From NCBI GenBank assembly GCA_020846005.1, contig JADLEQ010000085.1, forward strand, positions 124,001 to 188,000: 64,000 nucleotides of DNA. Direction: 5' to 3'. Origin of the DNA: Polyangiaceae bacterium (GTDB lineage Bacteria; Myxococcota_A; Polyangia; Polyangiales; Polyangiaceae). The translations under genes and the position numbers were made by a program. The notes under the pieces were generated by a model. That model did no database searches, had not been told where the DNA came from, and saw only the letters and a program-made list of their open reading frames with translations. This document shows, piece by piece, positions 44,278 to 51,154 of this stretch; within the stretch, counting starts at the first letter, position 1; each line of letters opens with the position of its first letter.

Positions 44278-44676
44278 ATGGACGAGCCCCGCGCCGACCC
44301 GCCCGACGTCGGCGCGGCGCCTCCCGCCGCGGCGCCGCTCCCGCCGGGTCCGCAGCCGTCGGCTGCCTCACCTCCCGCGAGCGACGCGCTGACGCGGGCC
44401 CCGCCGGCCTGGCGCGCGCTGGCCGAGCGGGAGCTCCCCCCGCGGCTCGCGTGGCTGCTGATCGTCGGGCTGTCGATCGGCGCGGGGGCGCTCGCCGCGA
44501 GCGTCCGGGAGCGCCGGCAGGCCGCCGAGGACTGTCGCGCCGCCTGCGAACGAGGGAGCACGGCCTGGGGCGCGCCGCCGAGCTGCGAGTGCCCGGCGCC
44601 GGAGGACGCGCGCGCGCTGGGTGACGACCGCGCTCCGGATCCGTGGCCGGGGCGTCACGGGCGGCCCGGGCGCTGA
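44278..44676 (+). CDS. Small single-pass membrane protein
   Basis: 132 residues. A Pro/Ala-rich, probably cytoplasmic N terminus (1-55) leads to one transmembrane helix (LAWLLIVGLSIGAGALAAS, about 60-78). A short tail follows with Cys-containing CRAACERGS and CECPAPE. No family is recognised. It is divergent from the propeller lipoprotein. Codon use looks like the neighbours, which supports it being coding. Confidence 0.55.
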   Translation: MDEPRADPPDVGAAPPAAAPLPPGPQPSAASPPASDALTRAPPAWRALAERELPPRLAWLLIVGLSIGAGALAASVRERRQAAEDCRAACERGSTAWGAPPSCECPAPEDARALGDDRAPDPWPGRHGRPGR

Positions 44677-44752
44677 GCGCGGAGGCCGGACGCCGCGTCG
44701 GCCGTCGCCGCGCGCCACCTCGAGCGCTCGGCTGCGCTAGAGTGCGCCGCGC

Positions 44753-45208
44753 GTGGACGACTCGGCGCTCGTGCTCGGCTGGGCCGAGGTGGTGGCGCTG
44801 CCCGAGTGGGGGATCCGCGGGATCCGCGCGAAGGTGGACTCCGGCGCGCGCACGAGCGCGCTGCACGTCGAGTCGATCGAGGAGCTCGGTGGCGATCGGG
44901 TCCGGTTCCACGTCGTCGTGACCCGTCGCCCGGTGCGTCGAGTGCACGTCGAGGCCGTCGTCTGCCGGCGGGCCGCGGTCCGCGCGAGCTCGGGGCACGC
45001 CGAGCCCCGGATCTTCGTCCGCACCTCGCTGCGCGTCGGTCACCACGAGCACCCGATCGAGATCGGCCTCGTCGCTCGGGACACGATGCGCTTCCGGATG
45101 TTGCTGGGGCGCAGCGGCGTGCCGCGCGGGGTGCTCGTCGACTGCGCGCGGCGCTATCTCCTCGGGCGCCCGTCGCGGACGCGCCGGCGCAGGGGAACTC
45201 AGCGATGA
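44753..45208 (+). CDS. Retropepsin-like ATP-dependent zinc protease family (RimB-type)
   Basis: 151 residues from a GTG; TAGAGT lies 9 bases upstream. The motif AKVDSGARTSALHV carries the aspartic-protease-like D-S-G of the RimK-associated family often annotated ATP-dependent zinc protease. FRMLLGRSGV near the C terminus matches the second half. It pairs with rimK through a 4-base overlap. Activity in this family (RimB in pseudomonads) is tied to RimK-made poly-glutamate modification of proteins. Confidence 0.86.
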   Translation: MDDSALVLGWAEVVALPEWGIRGIRAKVDSGARTSALHVESIEELGGDRVRFHVVVTRRPVRRVHVEAVVCRRAAVRASSGHAEPRIFVRTSLRVGHHEHPIEIGLVARDTMRFRMLLGRSGVPRGVLVDCARRYLLGRPSRTRRRRGTQR

Positions 45209-46395
45209 AGATCGCCATCTTGTCTCGCCGGCCGGAGTCCTACAGCACCCGGCGCTTGAGCGACGCGTGCGCCGGGCGCGGGCATCGGGTGCGGGTCCTC
45301 GATACGCTGAGCTTCACCATGCTGGTCCGGTCGGGGAGTCCCGAGCTGCGCTGGCGCGGGAAGCCCCTCCGCGCCCTGGACGCGGTGGTCCCGCGCATCG
45401 GGGCGTCGATCACGCACTACGGGGCCGCCGTGGTGCGCCAGTTCGAGCAGATGGGCGTCTTCACGCTCAACTCGTCGCAGGCCATCACGGTCGCGCGGGA
45501 CAAGCTCCGCTCGAGCCAGGTGCTCAGTCGCCACGCCCTCGGCCTCCCGGCGACGGCCTTCGTCCGCCGGCGAGGGGACGTCCTCGCGGCGATCGAGCAG
45601 GTCGGCGGCGCGCCCGTGATCCTCAAGCTCCTGGAGGGGACGCAGGGGATCGGGGTCATCCTCGCCCAGACGACCGAGGTGGCCGAGGCGATGGTCGCCA
45701 CGCTGCAGAGCGCGCGGCAAAACGTCCTGATCCAGAAGTTCGTGAGCGAGAGCCACGGGCGGGACGTGCGCGCGCTGGTGGTGGGTGGGCGCGTGGTCGC
45801 CGCCATGCGCAGGACGGCGCGGGGAGGGGACTTCCGGGCCAACGTCCATCGCGGAGGGACGGCCGAGGCCGTGGAGCTCGACGCGAGCTACACGCGGGCG
45901 GCGATCCACGCGGCGCAGATCCTCGGGCTGCAGGTGGCCGGCGTCGACATGCTGGAGACCCGCGAGGGCCCGCAGGTGCTGGAGGTGAACTCGTCGCCCG
46001 GCCTCGAGGGGATCGAGCGCGCCACGGGCGTCGACGTGGCCGACGCGATCGTCGCGCACCTCGAGGAGCAGGTGCTGTTCCCCGAGGTGGACGTCCGGCA
46101 GCGCCTCGGACTGAAGGCGGGCTACGGCGTGGTCGAGCTCAAGATCGCGCCGGACTCGCCGCTCGCCGGCCGGAGCCTGGCCGAGGTGGCGCTGCGGGAG
46201 CGGGACGTCCAGGTGCTCAGCATCACGCGGGGCAGCGTGGTCATCCCGACGCCGCGCGGCACGCGGGTGCTGCTCCAGGGGGACGTGCTCCTCTGCTTCG
46301 GGAAGCTCCTCACGCTGAAGGCGCTGATGCCGCCCCGCGCGGGGTCGCGCACGACCGTGCGGGCTGTGCGGGTCCCGAAGCGCCGGAGCGCCTGA
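45205..46395 (+). CDS. rimK: RimK-family ATP-grasp glutamate ligase fused to an RCK_C domain
   Basis: 396 residues, about 100 longer than typical RimK. The ATP-grasp core has LNSSQAITVARDKLRSSQVL, VILKLLEGTQGIGV, VQKF-like LIQKFVSES, GGDFRANVHRGG and LEVNSSPGLEGIE. It would add glutamate residues to a protein (ribosomal protein S6 in E. coli) or another acceptor. Residues from about 308 (GYGVVELKIAPDSPLAGRSL, VLSITRGSVVIPTP, LLQGDVLLCFG) form a TrkA/RCK_C domain, a small-ligand regulatory module best known from potassium transporters. Confidence 0.9.
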   Translation: MKIAILSRRPESYSTRRLSDACAGRGHRVRVLDTLSFTMLVRSGSPELRWRGKPLRALDAVVPRIGASITHYGAAVVRQFEQMGVFTLNSSQAITVARDKLRSSQVLSRHALGLPATAFVRRRGDVLAAIEQVGGAPVILKLLEGTQGIGVILAQTTEVAEAMVATLQSARQNVLIQKFVSESHGRDVRALVVGGRVVAAMRRTARGGDFRANVHRGGTAEAVELDASYTRAAIHAAQILGLQVAGVDMLETREGPQVLEVNSSPGLEGIERATGVDVADAIVAHLEEQVLFPEVDVRQRLGLKAGYGVVELKIAPDSPLAGRSLAEVALRERDVQVLSITRGSVVIPTPRGTRVLLQGDVLLCFGKLLTLKALMPPRAGSRTTVRAVRVPKRRSA

Positions 46396-46396
46396 C

Positions 46397-46413
46397 GCAC
46401 GCAGGAGGCGTGC
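46397..46413. terminator. Hairpin between convergent genes
   Basis: GCACGC and GCGTGC pair around a five-base loop in the 25-base gap between rimK and the convergent gene. There is no T-tract, so it could serve as a weak bidirectional terminator. Confidence 0.3.
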
Positions 46414-46420
46414 CCTCGAC

Positions 46421-47062
46421 TCAGTCCGGTATGACCGACTTCGCGGCGACCACCACCGAGTGGATTCGCCACTCGGCGGCTTCGTTCTTCGAGAAGCGGA
46501 AGCTGACGTGCCGCTCGTCTCGCTCGACGGCGGAGTCTCCGCGCCTCGTGCCCGCCAGGTACGCGATCCCGGACACCTGCGCGTTCCTCCCGGAGCCGTC
46601 GATCTGGATCTCGAGCCTGCGCAGCGAGACGGAGAGGTGGTCGTAACGATCCTGCTCTCGCGCGGTGACCTGTCCGAGCTCCCGGCGGTCCGCCCGCACG
46701 CGCACGACCTCGGGGACCGTCGCCTCGACCCGCTCCTCGAACACCTCTTCGTACGACTTCGCCAGCGCGAGCGCGCGCATCGCCGGGTTCCCGCTGCCCT
46801 CCTCGACGCTCACGAGCTCCTCGAGGCGGGCGAGGACGCGTCGGATCTGCTCCTCGTCCGTCTCACCGGCGAAGAGCGCCCAGGCGATCAGCCCGGCACC
46901 CGCCAGCGCGGCAGTCCCGAAGAGGTAGCGCCGGTCCACGCGCGCGAGCAGGCCCGCCGGGGGCTCCGGGGCGGCGGGCGGCCTGCGCGCGCGGCTCGGG
47001 GGCGCAGCGCTCCCCGGGCGCGCCGAGGGGCGGCCCGATGGCCCCGAGCGGCGCTCGATCAC
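46421..47062 (-). CDS. Single-pass membrane protein, NTF2-like domain suggested
   Basis: 213 residues from a GTG that overlaps the previous gene's stop (GTGA). A Pro/Arg-rich N terminus is followed by a transmembrane helix (YLFGTAALAGAGLIAWALFAG, about 50-70). The soluble domain begins DEEQIRRVLARLEELVSVEEG and continues with beta-rich segments (HLSVSLRRLEIQIDGSGRNAQVSG, RHVSFRFSKNEAAEWRIHSV). The helix-then-curved-sheet order suggests an NTF2-like fold, but I am not sure. It forms a two-gene unit with the next gene. Confidence 0.68.
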   Translation of the reverse strand: MIERRSGPSGRPSARPGSAAPPSRARRPPAAPEPPAGLLARVDRRYLFGTAALAGAGLIAWALFAGETDEEQIRRVLARLEELVSVEEGSGNPAMRALALAKSYEEVFEERVEATVPEVVRVRADRRELGQVTAREQDRYDHLSVSLRRLEIQIDGSGRNAQVSGIAYLAGTRRGDSAVERDERHVSFRFSKNEAAEWRIHSVVVAAKSVIPD

Positions 47063-48126
47063 GACTCGCGCGCCAGAGACACGCGCCAGTCGACCGGCAG
47101 GTCGAGGAAGCCCTCGAGGCAGAGAAAGTCGTAGAGCGAGTCGCAGATCACCTGGGCCGAGGCGCTGAAGACATGCGGATCGGTGAAGAACTTCACCGTC
47201 TCTTCGCGGAACGCCTCCTGCCCCTCGGTGAGCGCGGCGAGCAGCTCGTCGCCACAGAAGCTCACCATCCGCTGCATGAACGCCCGCTCCCACTCGGCGC
47301 GGAAGGCCGGGAACCGATCGCCGAGCACCTTGTAGCCGACGCTGTTCGGCTGCGCGGCGGTCCCGGCGGCGCGCAGTGTGTCGCGCGCGAGCGCCCCCAG
47401 GTGCGGCGGCAGGTGCTCGTGGAGGAAGCGCATGAGCACCGCGGTGTAGATCGTCATCACCCGGTTCAGCTCGGGCGAGCGACGCGAGAGGAAGGCGACC
47501 TGGAGGTCTCGCTCCATTTTCGCGAGCAGCTCCAGCGTAAGCTGCTTGATCTCGGGGTCCACGTACTCGAAGCCCTCGAGCTCGGCGCGCAGGCGGTTCT
47601 TGTAGCGCGACAGCACGTAGAAGACGCCCTGCTCGGCGTGGTGGATCGTCTTCTCCTTGTCCGCCTTGGTGCGCTCGTGCAGCTCGCTCTCGAAGAACAG
47701 CTTGGCGATGCGCTTGCCGAGGCTCTTCAGGATGCTGGTCGCGAAGTTCGAGTCCGGGGTGAGGATGCGCTGGAGGAGCGCGGTCATCGTGCGCGCCTGC
47801 TCCGCCTCCGTCTCGCCCGGATCGCGCCGCGGCGGCGCGGTCTCCACGATGGTCGCCTGCATCGCCTTGAGCTGCGCCACCACCTGCGCGGTGATGGCGT
47901 CGAGCTCCGCGTTCGTCTCCATCTCGCCCTTGTAGTGAACGATGCGGGCCTGGACCTGCTCGTTGAGCAGCCCCAGCGCCTGGAGGGTGAGCGTCTCCTT
48001 CTGACCATCCGACATCGACCCGAGCGGACCTCGAGGCACGGGCGGGCCGCCTGCCGGCGCGGGCGCACCCGGCGGGCGGCGGGGAGGGAGCGGCGGCGGC
48101 TTGGGCGCGGCGGGGTCGGTCGACAC
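47059..48126 (-). CDS. Conserved-looking protein of unknown function, Pro-rich N terminus
   Basis: 355 residues from a GTG at 48126, chosen because TATCCT lies 9 bases upstream; an ATG at 48015 would remove the first 37 Pro-rich residues. The body is helical (LTLQALGLLNEQVQARIVHYKGEME, NFATSILKSLGKRIAKLFFESELHE, VMTIYTAVLMRFLHEHLPPHL). No signal peptide or catalytic motif is apparent and I do not recognise the family. It is coupled to the downstream membrane protein. Its promoter abuts a 26-bp tandem repeat array. Confidence 0.68.
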   Translation of the reverse strand: MSTDPAAPKPPPLPPRRPPGAPAPAGGPPVPRGPLGSMSDGQKETLTLQALGLLNEQVQARIVHYKGEMETNAELDAITAQVVAQLKAMQATIVETAPPRRDPGETEAEQARTMTALLQRILTPDSNFATSILKSLGKRIAKLFFESELHERTKADKEKTIHHAEQGVFYVLSRYKNRLRAELEGFEYVDPEIKQLTLELLAKMERDLQVAFLSRRSPELNRVMTIYTAVLMRFLHEHLPPHLGALARDTLRAAGTAAQPNSVGYKVLGDRFPAFRAEWERAFMQRMVSFCGDELLAALTEGQEAFREETVKFFTDPHVFSASAQVICDSLYDFLCLEGFLDLPVDWRVSLARES

Positions 48127-48142
48127 GGCTGCGCGAGGATAC

Positions 48143-48246
48143 ATCGCCGCGCAGCGGGGCGTCGGGCAATCGCCGCGCAGCGGGGCGTCGGGCAATCCCC
48201 GCGCAGCGGGGCGTCGGGCAATCCCCGCGCAGCCGGGCGTCGCCGA
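48143..48246. repeat. Four tandem copies of a 26-bp repeat
   Basis: Units start at 48143, 48169, 48195 and 48221. The first two are identical, the third differs by one base and the fourth by a few. The core reads CGCGCAGCGGGGCGTCGGGC. The array lies in the 224-base gap between divergent genes, immediately upstream of the putative leftward -10 box at 48136-48141. A rightward TACGCT is at 48303-48308. Confidence 0.95.
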
Positions 48247-48349
48247 CGCGGCTCGCCCGGCGCGGCGCGGGGGGGGGCTCGGCGCCTCGCCGAGCCGGCG
48301 TGGTACGCTCGCGCGGACCCGCGGGCGACCAGCGGGGAAAGGAACCAGG

Positions 48350-50404
48350 ATGCTCAGGCCCTCCGCGATCTTCATCGGTATCGCCGCGACCACCTTGGTC
48401 TCGGTCGGCTGCGCCACCGCGCACGTCTCGACCGACCAGCTCCCGCTCCGCCGGGTGGTGGTCTATCGCAACGGGGTCGGATACTTCGAGCGGGCGGGTC
48501 AGGTGGAGGCCGAGGAGGTGACGTTCAAGGTGCGTCGCTCTCGGGTCGGCGATTTCCTCGCGACGCTGGCGATCGTGGAGCGTGGGGGCTCGAGCGTGCG
48601 CAGCGCGTCGTTCCCGCTCGAACTCGACGACGAGACGCCGTCCGATCCGGAGCCGCCGCACCCCTTCCTCAAGCCGCTCCCGGCCTCGGGCCCCGCGCCC
48701 AAGGTGGATCCGGACCCGCTCCGGAAGGTCGTCCTGCGCCTCGACGGCAAGGAGCACGATCTGGCGATCGGGTACGTCGTGGAGACGCCGGTGTGGCGGC
48801 CGTCGTATCGCCTGGTCGTGCACCCGAACGGGCAGGCGGACCTGCAGGCGTGGGGGATCGTGCAGAACCTCTCGGGAGAGGCCTGGGAGGACGTGCGGCT
48901 GACCCTCGTCGCGGGGGCGCCGCTCGCCTTCGAGTCCACCCTCGGGGATCCCGTCATCCCGCGGCGCCCCGTGGTCACGGACACGGGGGAGGTGATCGCC
49001 GCCGTGCCCGAGGGCGAGACGAGCGTGGAGGAGAAGCAGGCCGAGACGGACCGCTACGGCGGCGAGTACGGGGCTCCGCCCCCACCGCCCGCACCGATGG
49101 GAGACTACGCCCCCGCGGAGCCGGCGGCGGACGAGATGAGCGAGGGCGAGCGGGACGACGACGGCGCCGCGCCGGGCGGTTATGGTCGGGGCGGGGGAGG
49201 CATGGCTGCCAAGCCGAAGAAGGCGCCGATGCGGCTCAGCGCGTCGAGCGGCCCCAAGGCGGAGGCCGCCGACATGCCGGCCGCGGCGGCTCCGCCGATG
49301 TCGCGCGCGGCGGCGCGGCGCCAGGCGCTCGAGGAGGCGCGCCGCTCGGGGTTGAGCCAGCCCCGGCGGGTGAGCGCGCTCGCAGCCGTCGCGGTGGAGA
49401 GCGGCACGACCCGCTACGACATCCCCGATCCGGTCACGATCCCGGACGAGAGCGCGACGATGGTGCTGCTCGTGAGCCAGCGGGTCCCGGGTGAGGCCGT
49501 CTTCCTGTTCGCGCCGGACGGCGGCGTCCCGGACTCGGCGACGCACCCGTTCCGGGTGGCGCGCTTCACGAACGCGACGCGGGGCATGCTGGAGCGCGGG
49601 CCCATCGCGGTGTTCGAGAAGGGCTCCTTCCTCGGTCAGGGGCTCGTCGAGTCCCTGCCGAAGAACGCCAAGGCGACGGTGCCGTTCGCGCTGGAGCGGA
49701 GCCTCGCGGTGGAGAGCAAGCGGGAGTACGAGGAGCTCGGCGCCCGCATCCACAAGATCGAGGCCGGCATGCTCACCATCGATCGGGACGCGGCGACGCG
49801 CACCATCTACACGGCGCGCAACGGCGATGAGCACCCCGCCAAGCTGCTCATCAAGCACCCGCGGATCTCGGGCACCCAGCTCCACAAGCCGCTGCCGGGG
49901 ACGGAGGACAACCTGGGCACGGGGAGCGCGCTCATCCCCATCCAGGTGAAGGCCCACGGCCGGGCCGAGCTCACCGTGGACGAGCGACAGCCGCAGACCC
50001 GCGTCGTCGACTGGCTGGACCCGCTCGCCGACGAGGCTGTTCAGGGCTACCTGGCCGACTCGCGGGCCAACGCGGACGCGGCCCGACGGCTGCGCGAGCT
50101 CTGGGTGGTGCGCGCCGAGCGCGTCAAGCTGAGCGACGAGCGCGGCAAGTTGATGCAGGAGCAGCAGGAGCTCACCCAGGCGACCTACGAGACCCGGCGC
50201 AACCTCGACGCCATCGAGAAGAACGCGCAGGCTGGCGACCTCCGGGGGAAGCTCATGCGACGCCTGACGGAGTGGAGCGGGCGCCTCGAGCAGATCACGA
50301 AGCGCCTGGTCGAGCTCAACATGGCGCTGAGCGAGGCCGAGGTGCGGTTCCGCGACGGGGTCCGCGAGATCAAGATCCTGGAGCCTCTCCCGCGCAAGGA
50401 GTGA
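48350..50404 (+). CDS. DUF4139-type lipoprotein
   Basis: 684 residues. Lipobox VGCA (Cys near 21). The N-terminal part (VVVYRNGVGYFERAG, FKVRRSRVGDFLATLAI) and the central GYVVETPVWRPSYRLVV, GIVQNLSGEAWEDVRLTLV match the DUF4139 family of beta-sandwich envelope proteins. A low-complexity Gly/Pro/Glu insert (about 225-340) interrupts the domain. The C-terminal third is a coiled coil (RVKLSDERGKLMQEQQELTQ, RLEQITKRLVELNMAL). An AAAGGA ribosome-binding site precedes the ATG. The function is unknown. Confidence 0.85.
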   Translation: MLRPSAIFIGIAATTLVSVGCATAHVSTDQLPLRRVVVYRNGVGYFERAGQVEAEEVTFKVRRSRVGDFLATLAIVERGGSSVRSASFPLELDDETPSDPEPPHPFLKPLPASGPAPKVDPDPLRKVVLRLDGKEHDLAIGYVVETPVWRPSYRLVVHPNGQADLQAWGIVQNLSGEAWEDVRLTLVAGAPLAFESTLGDPVIPRRPVVTDTGEVIAAVPEGETSVEEKQAETDRYGGEYGAPPPPPAPMGDYAPAEPAADEMSEGERDDDGAAPGGYGRGGGGMAAKPKKAPMRLSASSGPKAEAADMPAAAAPPMSRAAARRQALEEARRSGLSQPRRVSALAAVAVESGTTRYDIPDPVTIPDESATMVLLVSQRVPGEAVFLFAPDGGVPDSATHPFRVARFTNATRGMLERGPIAVFEKGSFLGQGLVESLPKNAKATVPFALERSLAVESKREYEELGARIHKIEAGMLTIDRDAATRTIYTARNGDEHPAKLLIKHPRISGTQLHKPLPGTEDNLGTGSALIPIQVKAHGRAELTVDERQPQTRVVDWLDPLADEAVQGYLADSRANADAARRLRELWVVRAERVKLSDERGKLMQEQQELTQATYETRRNLDAIEKNAQAGDLRGKLMRRLTEWSGRLEQITKRLVELNMALSEAEVRFRDGVREIKILEPLPRKE

Positions 50405-50449
50405 CGGCGGGCGGGCCGGTTGACGCGGGCCCGCGCGCTCCCCATGCTC

Positions 50450-50488
50450 CGGGCGCCCAGCCCCGGCCCACGGCCGGGCGGGCGCCCG
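50450..50488 (+). promoter_or_regulatory. Two-tier GC hairpin just upstream of bolA
   Basis: The outer stem pairs 50450-50458 with 50480-50488 (9 bp). The inner stem pairs CCCGGCC (50462-50468) with GGCCGGG (50472-50478) around a three-base loop. The structure ends 7 bases before the bolA ATG, so it could mask the ribosome-binding region or act as terminator of the preceding gene. Confidence 0.45.
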
Positions 50489-50495
50489 AGGCCCG

Positions 50496-50747
50496 ATGGA
50501 TCCCAGCGACGTGAGCCACCTGTTGTCGACGGCGTTCCCTGGCGCCGAGATCGAGGTCACCGATTTCACCGGGACGGGCGATCACTTTCGGGCCCGCATC
50601 GTCTCCCAGCGTTTCCGAGGGCTCGGCCCGCTCGACCAGCACAAGCTGGTGTACGCCGCGCTCGCCGAGCCGATGAAGGGCGCGATCCACGCGCTCTCCC
50701 TCGAGACCCACACGCCCGAGTCCTGGGCCCGCCGTCAGGCCCGCTGA
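50496..50747 (+). CDS. bolA: BolA/IbaG family protein
   Basis: 83 residues covering a complete BolA fold: VSHLLSTAFPGAEIEVTDFTGTGDHFRARIVSQRF, then LDQHKLVYAALAEPM and IHALSLETHTP. The invariant His of the FxGxxRLxQHRLVY-type motif is present in QHKLVY. BolA proteins bind CGFS glutaredoxins and a shared 2Fe-2S cluster; such a glutaredoxin is the next gene, 43 bases downstream. It is likely involved in Fe-S or iron homeostasis. Confidence 0.93.
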   Translation: MDPSDVSHLLSTAFPGAEIEVTDFTGTGDHFRARIVSQRFRGLGPLDQHKLVYAALAEPMKGAIHALSLETHTPESWARRQAR

Positions 50748-50790
50748 GCTCGGCCGATCGAGCTCCGGGCACGTCACCAGAGAGGCACGC

Positions 50791-51111
50791 ATGGAAGCCG
50801 CCACCCGCGATCAGATCGAACGCACCCTCGCCGCGAACCGCGTCGTGCTCTTCATGAAGGGGAGCAAGGTCTTCCCGCAGTGCGGCTTCTCCGCCCGGGT
50901 GGTCGACATCCTCAAGCGCACCGGGACACCCTTCGTCGACGTGAACGTACTGGCGGACGCAGCGCTCCGTGAGGGCATCAAGGAGTTCGGGAGCTGGCCG
51001 ACGATCCCGCAGCTCTACGTGGACGGCAAGCTGATCGGGGGGTGTGACATCGTGACGGATCTCTTCGAGTCGGGAGAGCTCGAGAAGGTCCTCGCGCCGC
51101 CGAGCGCGTGA
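50791..51111 (+). CDS. grxD: Monothiol (CGFS) glutaredoxin, Grx4 type
   Basis: 106 residues. The active-site CGFS begins at Cys31 in FMKGSKVFPQCGFSARVV. WPTIPQLYVDGKLIGGCDIV carries the TVP-like (here TIP) and GG-CD glutathione-binding motifs. It carries a 2Fe-2S cluster bridged with glutathione or BolA. An AGAGAGG sequence precedes the ATG. Forms a bolA-grx pair. Confidence 0.96.
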   Translation: MEAATRDQIERTLAANRVVLFMKGSKVFPQCGFSARVVDILKRTGTPFVDVNVLADAALREGIKEFGSWPTIPQLYVDGKLIGGCDIVTDLFESGELEKVLAPPSA

Positions 51112-51154
51112 GCGTCGCGCGGCGCGGCGTGGGCCGCGCTGCTTGCCGCCGGGC

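Noticed and set aside
48143-48246. CRISPR-like array
   Set aside because: The units are tandem with no unique spacers, and there are no cas genes.
46421-50569. Very long leftward open frame across the DUF4139 gene
   Set aside because: Only the last 213 residues look like protein; the rest is antisense to a lipoprotein with a clear signal and domain pattern.
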